Positions 5,542-10,111 of a stretch of DNA of 10,111 nucleotides are shown here, piece after piece. Position 1 is the first letter of the stretch. The number at the start of each line of letters is the position of its first letter. Position numbers and translations under genes: made by a program. The notes beneath the pieces are model-generated. The model searched no databases. It was not told the origin of the DNA and was given only the letters and a program-made list of their open reading frames with translations. The DNA comes from Thalassiosira profunda (taxonomy: Eukaryota; Bacillariophyta; Thalassiosirophyceae; Thalassiosirales; Thalassiosiraceae), in assembly GCA_036939355.1 (NCBI GenBank), contig JALLAP010001966.1, positions 1-10,111 of the forward strand, written 5' to 3'.

Positions 5542-6708
5542 TTACTCCCGCAGGCATCGCACAAGAAGCAAGTCTCGAATGTTGGCGTTTCCCGTATCGT
5601 ACGATCGCACGCACTTGACTTTGAGGCGCAATCCCGCGCACTCTCCCTCGTCGCTTCTGGACAGCTTCTTTGCGGCGGCAGTAAACAAGTCAGTGCCGCC
5701 GCCCACGCCAAAGTAAAATCGTTTCGTCGCCACGAGGCCTGCGCCAACATCCATTTTCAAATGCTTCAGCATCAAGTAGGCGGTGTCCTCGCAGGAGGCG
5801 GGGGTGTACGTTGTCTCTGCCGCCAATATGAGATCCAATCGATTGCCACCTTCGTCCTTTTGCCGCGGTATGCGTATTTTGTTGCTCGATAGCATGCGCG
5901 AGAGGCCCATCCAATCTCCGCCCGCAAACACCGATCGGTCTACCAGGGCCTTTGCGGTGGCAACCTCGTCGAGCGCCACGCCATCTTCGCATCGCAGGCC
6001 GCAGACGTTCGCCTGGGCATTGGGTATCGTGGCGTGGTGCAATACGAAGTCGTTGAAATCCGCAAACAGGACCACTGCATCGTTTGGTTTGCAACTTGCG
6101 TCGGAATGGAAAGATCGTCGGATGTTTTCCCGCAATACGAAACACCCCGGCAGTCCATGACCGCATCCCAGCTCCATAGTCGATCCACTAGGTCCGAGAG
6201 CTCTTTTCACAGCCTCCCGCAGGCACTCTCCATTGGCATCCTCATTCGAGGGTGCACCCACCGACAGCCCATAAACGATACCGGCAAGATACCGGCACAA
6301 ATCGACGGAGCACTCCCACACCTTCAATCCCCCCTCGTACACCCCCGGGATCAGGTCGGTGGAATCGTCAGACAGCGTGTGCTTTGGCAGGACGTAGCGC
6401 AGCCCCTCCATGCCACTGGAATGCAGGTCGATCGTCTCGTGGGGATGGAAGCGGAGATGCGGCTGGAAGGCACCCCCATCAAATTTGCCGCCCTCCCGGC
6501 TGCCTGAATAATCGGATAACAATCTAGAGGAGGCATCGACGAGGGTGCAAGCGGCGGCGTTCCTCTCGCACCGCGCGGCAAGATTTGCAACGAGCTGGTT
6601 GGCCTCGGACGTCAATCTTTGTTCATCATTATCAGCTGGGGCGGCCGAAGCATCGCCCTCGGCGACCGCGGGCGGGGCGAAGTCGAACTTGAATCCCCCT
6701 GCCGACAT
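5542..6708 (-). CDS. METTL18: Protein-histidine N-methyltransferase, HPM1/METTL18 family
   Basis: The single exon encodes 388 residues, close to yeast Hpm1 (377) and human METTL18 (372). Known family members methylate a histidine of the large-subunit ribosomal protein uL3 (RPL3), affecting ribosome assembly and decoding. The family signature is well kept: DLIPGVYEGGLKVWECSVDL (118-137), where the EGG-KxWE block is diagnostic, then SAM motif I ELGCGHGLPG (179-188), ADFNDFVLHHATIPNAQAN (216-234), FAGGDW (261-266), LDLILAAETTY (291-301) and YFGVGGGTDLF (332-342). The N-terminal 80 residues are low-complexity, as in homologues. An insert between 150 and 175 and one around 198-210 lengthen the fold slightly. 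The start at MSAGGFKFDF keeps a conserved-type opening, Phe-rich as in METTL18 homologues. No targeting signal is seen, so cytosol or nucleus is expected. It runs divergent from NDUFS7. Confidence 0.92.
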   Translation of the reverse strand: MSAGGFKFDFAPPAVAEGDASAAPADNDEQRLTSEANQLVANLAARCERNAAACTLVDASSRLLSDYSGSREGGKFDGGAFQPHLRFHPHETIDLHSSGMEGLRYVLPKHTLSDDSTDLIPGVYEGGLKVWECSVDLCRYLAGIVYGLSVGAPSNEDANGECLREAVKRALGPSGSTMELGCGHGLPGCFVLRENIRRSFHSDASCKPNDAVVLFADFNDFVLHHATIPNAQANVCGLRCEDGVALDEVATAKALVDRSVFAGGDWMGLSRMLSSNKIRIPRQKDEGGNRLDLILAAETTYTPASCEDTAYLMLKHLKMDVGAGLVATKRFYFGVGGGTDLFTAAAKKLSRSDEGECAGLRLKVKCVRSYDTGNANIRDLLLVRCLRE

Positions 6709-6971
6709 CTCGTGCGGCCGCCCTTATCGCGCCATCCCGCCCTCGGGCAGCCACACCCTCCCAACCCACAACGATACGACAACGCACGACGAACCTGCGA
6801 CGAACAGAGGAGGGCGAATATTAGGGGTAATACAAATCACAATAAGTGTTCTTTTCTACAGAGAACTCTTTCTTTATTGTAGGTACTATTATCAATTTAG
6901 TCAGAGCTACCGACTACACCCACTCACTTCTTCACCTCCTTGACCTTGCTTCCACCGCGGGGCCCGCAACG
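6709..6971. promoter_or_regulatory. Shared head-to-head promoter of HPM1/METTL18 and NDUFS7
   Basis: These 263 bases lie between two divergent ATG codons. The HPM1 side is GC-rich and the NDUFS7 side AT-rich (6815-6900). The NDUFS7-proximal part holds ACAATAA (6839-6845) facing TTATTGT (6874-6880), with an inner GTTCT/AGAAC pair. The last 40 bases before the NDUFS7 ATG are pyrimidine-rich. Promoter function is inferred from position. Confidence 0.5.
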
Positions 6972-7891
6972 ATGCTGTCCTCCTCCCTGCGCCTCGGCCT
7001 CCGCGGCGCCCGGCGATGCCCGGCGCCGCGGTGCAATTTTGCAAATATCGCCTCGCGGGCAATGTCCGAAAAGGCCTCGTCGACCACGTCCTCGGTGAGT
7101 GGCTGGGTTGATGGTGGTTGTGTGATTCAGCCGGGCCCCCGGTGCACACGTGCGAGCACCGTTGCGCAGACGCCTCGCAGCAGCTGATGGCTGCCGGGCG
7201 GTGGTAAAATCTGAGCGTTGGCTGAGCAGGAGCTGGGGGCTTGTGCGGGTTCTCCATTCACTACTGACGGCACAGAGCTCTGCATCAGATGTGCTCTATT
7301 TTCTGCATATCGTTTTCCTTGTGCACCTCCGTCAACTCACCCCACGCACCATTATTGCAGCTCACCCGCCTCGATGGGTTGGATGAAATCCTCACCGGCA
7401 CCGGCGGCGTCCCCACCAACAACAAAGTCGAATACGCCGTCTCCAAGGTGGACGACCTCGTCAACTGGGCCCGCAAGGGCTCCCTGTGGCCCATGACCTT
7501 CGGCCTCGCCTGCTGCGCCGTCGAGATGATGCACGCCGCCGCGTCCCGGTACGACATGGAGCGGTTCGGGATGGTGTTCCGCGCCTCCCCCCGCCAATCC
7601 GACGTGATGATCGTGGCGGGGACGCTGACGAACAAGATGGCCCCGGCGTTGCGGAAGGTGTACGACCAGATGCCCGAGCCGCGGTGGGTGGTGAGCATGG
7701 GGAGCTGCGCGAACGGCGGGGGATACTATCACTACTCGTACAGCGTGGTGCGGGGGTGCGATCGGATCGTGCCGGTGGACATTTACGTGCCGGGGTGCCC
7801 GCCCACGGCGGAGGCGCTGCTGTACGGGCTGTTGCAGCTGCAGAAGAAGATTAAGGGGAACAAGAGCCTGCTGCTCAAGCTGCGGAAGTGA
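6972..7891 (+). CDS. NDUFS7: NADH:ubiquinone oxidoreductase subunit S7 (PSST / 20 kDa, NuoB homologue), nuclear-encoded, 2 exons
   Basis: Exons 6972-7094 and 7361-7891 join in phase 0 to give 217 residues, near the family's usual length. Exon 1 encodes a mitochondrial presequence: [15 protein letters not shown] and onward is Arg/Ser-rich with almost no acidic residues. Exon 2 holds the whole conserved core. The ligands of iron-sulfur cluster N2 are present: tandem C92-C93 in [13 protein letters not shown]157 in [10 protein letters not shown] and C187 in [12 protein letters not shown]. Also present are [21 protein letters not shown] (114-134) and [14 protein letters not shown]. The protein sits at the quinone-binding junction of complex I in the inner mitochondrial membrane and passes electrons from N2 to ubiquinone. 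Exon 2 codons are strongly G/C-ending. An in-frame ATG at 7289 lies inside the intron and is not the start. It runs divergent from HPM1. Confidence 0.96.
7095..7360 (+). other. NDUFS7 intron (266 bp, GT-AG, phase 0)
   Basis: The donor is GTGAGTGG after codon 41 (TCG) and the acceptor ATTATTGCAG. Splicing joins the presequence exon to [10 protein letters not shown]. Read unspliced, the exon 1 frame reaches a stop at 7185-7187. The intron is three times longer than the two in the PDI-like gene. CAACTCACC, about 25 bases from the acceptor, is a possible branch region. Confidence 0.9.
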
Positions 7892-8465
7892 GACGGAATG
7901 AAAGGTAGATATAGAGATGCGGGGGAGGGGGGGTTCGATGCAACAATTGTATTGCCAGTTTGGAGGGGGCTTGACGCAAGGGTATGGGACTTGTTCGCAA
8001 AACTGGGTCCAACCGGGGAAGAGGACAGGTGAAAGAAAGTAAAATGTAATTTAGATTGAAGGTTGATTCAAGGCAGCAACTGCAAGGTCTATTCATCTTG
8101 TCTGGTCAAACACTATTTCGGTTCTTTTTCTGTACACCCGCCCGCCCAGCACTGTTTCTGGTGCCTTAGAGGCTGGTCCCCCTGTATCGTAGGTACCCAG
8201 CAACGAAGCAAGGTCTTCCTCTCCTCCTCTTCAGGAGCTCTCCTGCTCGATATACCACATACTCTTGTACTCACTTCCACCTTCTATTGTACCAAAATAC
8301 GAATACTATCGTTAGCAGCGAAGAGGGTGGCTGGCCCGAGCACAAAGGGGAAGTCGAGGTCGAGGGGGGTTATCCCCTTAATCGTCTTTCTGAGCGAGAC
8401 TCACAACTCACAGCCAGTGACGTGTTTTTACGCTCTTCAAGTGAGAAGGTGCATGCGGCGAAAGA

Positions 8466-8477
8466 AAAAGGCCTTTT
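8466..8477. repeat. 12-bp perfect palindrome AAAAGGCCTTTT
   Basis: It is self-complementary with no spacer and centred on AGGCCT. It shares the AAGGCCTT core with the palindrome at 8584-8597. Confidence 0.6.
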
Positions 8478-8583
8478 GTCAGATTCCCACGAAGTTCCCT
8501 TGCAAATTTCCGAGCGTCAGATTTTCGGATGCCGACGAAATGATCGCACATTTTTGATGATGGTATCTCTTTCACTTAACGCA

Positions 8584-8597
8584 AATAAGGCCTTATT
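8584..8597. repeat. 14-bp perfect palindrome AATAAGGCCTTATT
   Basis: It is self-complementary with no spacer, 119 bases centre to centre from the palindrome at 8466-8477 and with the same AAGGCCTT core. It could be a homodimer binding site or chance. Confidence 0.6.
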
Positions 8598-8724
8598 GTG
8601 TCTTTGCGACATTTGACATTCCTTTTTTAGGTGGAATTTTCTCGTGTTCCTTGCTTGAGACTGGCATCCCACAAAATGATCCGCGACCGAGACGCGTGAG
8701 AACCCGAGAGACAGAAAAAAAGCG

Positions 8725-8752
8725 GAGATCGTCCGTCGAGATCGCGAGATCG
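8725..8752. repeat. Three copies of GAGATCG upstream of the F-box gene
   Basis: Exact copies start at 8725, 8738 and 8746, spaced 13 and 8 bases, about 260-285 bases before the F-box ATG. A TCGCGA palindrome lies between the last two (8742-8747). A promoter element cluster is possible. Confidence 0.4.
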
Positions 8753-9009
8753 CTCGGGCATGCACGCGCACAGCGCGGGCAACAACAGAGAGAAGAAGAT
8801 GGAAGGCATCATCTTGCACACACGATCCCTTTGCGATCCCTCGAATCTATCTGTCTCTCGGCAACGCCGAAGTGCGGATGGAAAGTGAAAGTTCTCTTTC
8901 GTCGTCTTGCCTCGTAAATCAGAGCACGAGGGTGGTGTGGTATCCAGCGCAAGCATACTTGCAAAAGCTTGCAAATTTGCTCCTTCGATCGAGAGCACGC
9001 AAGCAAACC

Positions 9010-10111
9010 ATGATGGCCGCGCCGCACCAACCTGCCCAGCCCATGTCGGCCGCCTCCAGCGCCGGCGCCTACGACAGCCTCTTCGACGGCGACGACGAAT
9101 GCACCCTCGGAATCGACTTCGACCTCGACGTCCAGATGGTCGACGCGGCGCCCTGCGCGGGCCACGCCAACAAGGCCTCCTCCGCGGGTTCGTCGTGCTG
9201 CTCGCTGTGCCGCCCGCCGGCCGTGTCCGAGGACGAGGCGCACGGCGGCCTCCTCGCGCCGCCGTCGGGCCATTGCAAGCCCCCGCCCCTCGCCCTGGGA
9301 GGCGCGCCCTCCGCCTGCCTGTGCCGCTCGCCCTTCGCCTCCTGCGGCATATGCGAGGAGCCCGGCCCCTTCGTCCCCGTCAAATCCATCTCCATCCCGC
9401 GGCGGGTCCCCTTCGCGACCAAGGACCTCCGGCGCTTCCCGCGGGCGGGGCGCGCGCCGTCCGACGGGCGGAATTGCCTGTCCTCTGCCCTTCTTCCAGA
9501 CGACGCTCTGGGGCATATTGTCCGATATCTCGACGTGCCGTCCCTCCTCCGCCTGGGCGAGTGCGATCGACAGCTGAACCAAGCGGTGTCCCGCGGCAGC
9601 GCGGGCTGGAAGGAGCGCTGCACGGCTCTTTGGTCCACCAAGGCCAACGTCTGCTCTGCGGCCCGGGCCCTGCTGGAGGAAGAAACCAAGACGAAAAGTG
9701 CACAAGATGTGTCCGATGCCAAGTGCGCGGCCATGGAGGCCTACAAGCTCTCCGTGGCGGACGCCGCCCGGCGCACGGAGGTCTCCTTCGAGGAGATGTG
9801 CTTCGACGCCTCCGGCGATGCCAACAATACTGCAGGCGCCGTGTGGTCCTTCCGCTTCAAGGAGAGCGCCGGCCGCGATTGGACGTCATGGGATCCCTGG
9901 TGGCGGGGCAATAAGGCGCGGAAGCTCGTCTTCCTTAAAGACGGGTCCGTCCGGCAGGTCCACCCTCAAGGACTGGAGTCGAGCGCCGTCACAATCAACG
10001 GCGCCCGCCTCTACGACGTCTTCTCCGAGCGGACCGTGCAACGCGATGGGAGGGACGTCCCCGCGCCGCGCATCGAGATGAGTTGGCGCTTCGTCGCCAA
10101 GCCGTTGGACT
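9010..10111 (+). CDS. F-box protein with Cys-rich N-terminus, 3' end cut by window
   Basis: The frame from the ATG at 9010 (a second ATG follows at once at 9013) is open to the window edge, giving 367 residues without a stop. Residues 1-60 are low-complexity with an acidic patch. Residues 63-115 are Cys-rich: CCSLC (63-67), then HC at 88-89, CLC at 103-105, C112 and C115 (SCGICEEP), a spacing that could bind zinc but fits no family I know. An F-box-like motif lies at about 160-204: SALLPDDALGHIVRYLD, then VPSLLRLGECDRQLNQAV and WKERC. After a helical stretch (215-260) comes a beta-rich region with VWSFRFKES, DWTSWDPWWRG, KLVFLKDGSVRQV and MSWRFVAKPLD. From memory, other stramenopile F-box proteins carry a similar FKE...DPWW module. 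The likely role is a substrate receptor of an SCF-type ubiquitin ligase; the client is unknown. Third codon positions are strongly G/C. Confidence 0.8.
   Translation, partial: MMAAPHQPAQPMSAASSAGAYDSLFDGDDECTLGIDFDLDVQMVDAAPCAGHANKASSAGSSCCSLCRPPAVSEDEAHGGLLAPPSGHCKPPPLALGGAPSACLCRSPFASCGICEEPGPFVPVKSISIPRRVPFATKDLRRFPRAGRAPSDGRNCLSSALLPDDALGHIVRYLDVPSLLRLGECDRQLNQAVSRGSAGWKERCTALWSTKANVCSAARALLEEETKTKSAQDVSDAKCAAMEAYKLSVADAARRTEVSFEEMCFDASGDANNTAGAVWSFRFKESAGRDWTSWDPWWRGNKARKLVFLKDGSVRQVHPQGLESSAVTINGARLYDVFSERTVQRDGRDVPAPRIEMSWRFVAKPLD

Larger units (their letters stand above)
7892..9009. other. Gene-free interval of about 1.1 kb between NDUFS7 and the F-box gene
   Basis: No convincing gene was found on either strand. 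Open frames of 70-160 codons exist, but they begin at TTG or GTG rather than ATG, overlap one another in different frames and show no domain. No tRNA T-arm signature or recognisable snRNA or rRNA was seen. The left part must hold the NDUFS7 3'UTR and the right part the F-box promoter and 5'UTR. Visible structure: AAGGGGA/TCCCCTT arms (8345-8379), palindromes at 8466-8477 and 8584-8597, and three GAGATCG copies (8725-8752). Confidence 0.6.

Noticed and set aside
8041..8110. Possible tRNA T-arm-like string GGTTGATTCAAGG
   Set aside because: It lacks the GTTC-R-A loop and no acceptor, D or anticodon arms can be paired around it.
8063..8557. 164-codon plus-strand frame in the gene-free interval
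   Set aside because: It starts at TTG, the only internal Met are near its end, it overlaps another open frame and shows no domain.
8170..8616. Open frame of about 149 codons, its later part rich in Ser and Glu
   Set aside because: The downstream half looks somewhat protein-like, but there is no ATG before its last quarter and no splice evidence links it to an upstream exon. Transcript data could overturn this.
8627..8998. Minus-strand 123-codon frame with a hydrophobic stretch (FFSLLLPAL)
   Set aside because: It begins at GTG, lies in the likely F-box promoter and has no domain or conserved feature.
8809..9705. 298-codon minus-strand frame
   Set aside because: Gly/Arg-rich antisense of the F-box gene; the plus strand has the supported domain.

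Overview
The window looks like nuclear DNA of a photosynthetic eukaryote with a complex, red-lineage plastid. A diatom or another ochrophyte stramenopile fits best. Three things point this way. Three short GT-AG introns interrupt genes with otherwise long open frames. A bacterial-type single-strand DNA-binding protein starts with a signal peptide that ends in an A|F junction (LAFRAP), the mark of import into such plastids. A mitochondrial complex I subunit is encoded here with its own cleavable presequence. Coding regions are GC-rich, so long antisense shadow frames are common. The lineage call is inference; no rRNA or other taxonomic marker is present.

Eight protein genes can be supported. 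From left to right they are: (1) a plastid-targeted SSB, minus strand, cut by the left edge; (2) an ER/secretory thioredoxin-fold protein with CGRC active site and a PDI-D (ERp29-C-like) helical tail, plus strand, two introns; (3) a membrane-anchored alpha/beta hydrolase of the monoacylglycerol-lipase type, minus strand; (4) a class I SAM-dependent methyltransferase, plus strand; (5) a type II membrane protein with a WCM-type, cysteine-rich beta-trefoil (ricin-B-like) lumenal domain, minus strand; (6) HPM1/METTL18, the protein-histidine methyltransferase of ribosomal protein uL3, minus strand; (7) NDUFS7, the complex I PSST/20 kDa subunit carrying cluster N2, plus strand, one intron; (8) an F-box protein with a Cys-rich N-terminus, plus strand, cut by the right edge.

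The layout is compact and strand-alternating. Three head-to-head pairs (1/2, 3/4, 6/7) share intergenic regions of about 320, 130-220 and 260 bases. Genes 2/3 and 4/5 converge, with only 55 bases between the two stop codons of 2/3. The shared promoter of 1/2 holds a strong dyad with a TACGTA core, repeated TTGAC motifs and G-runs on both strands. A gene-free interval of about 1.1 kb (7892-9009) separates NDUFS7 from the F-box gene and holds several short palindromes but no gene I can support.

The genes do not form one pathway. They look like unrelated housekeeping functions (plastid DNA maintenance, ER folding, lipid turnover, ribosome modification, respiration, ubiquitin targeting). I see no mobile element, CRISPR array, tRNA or rRNA. 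I found no clear new multi-gene system. The least understood items are the beta-trefoil membrane protein, the Cys-rich F-box protein and the structured shared promoters.
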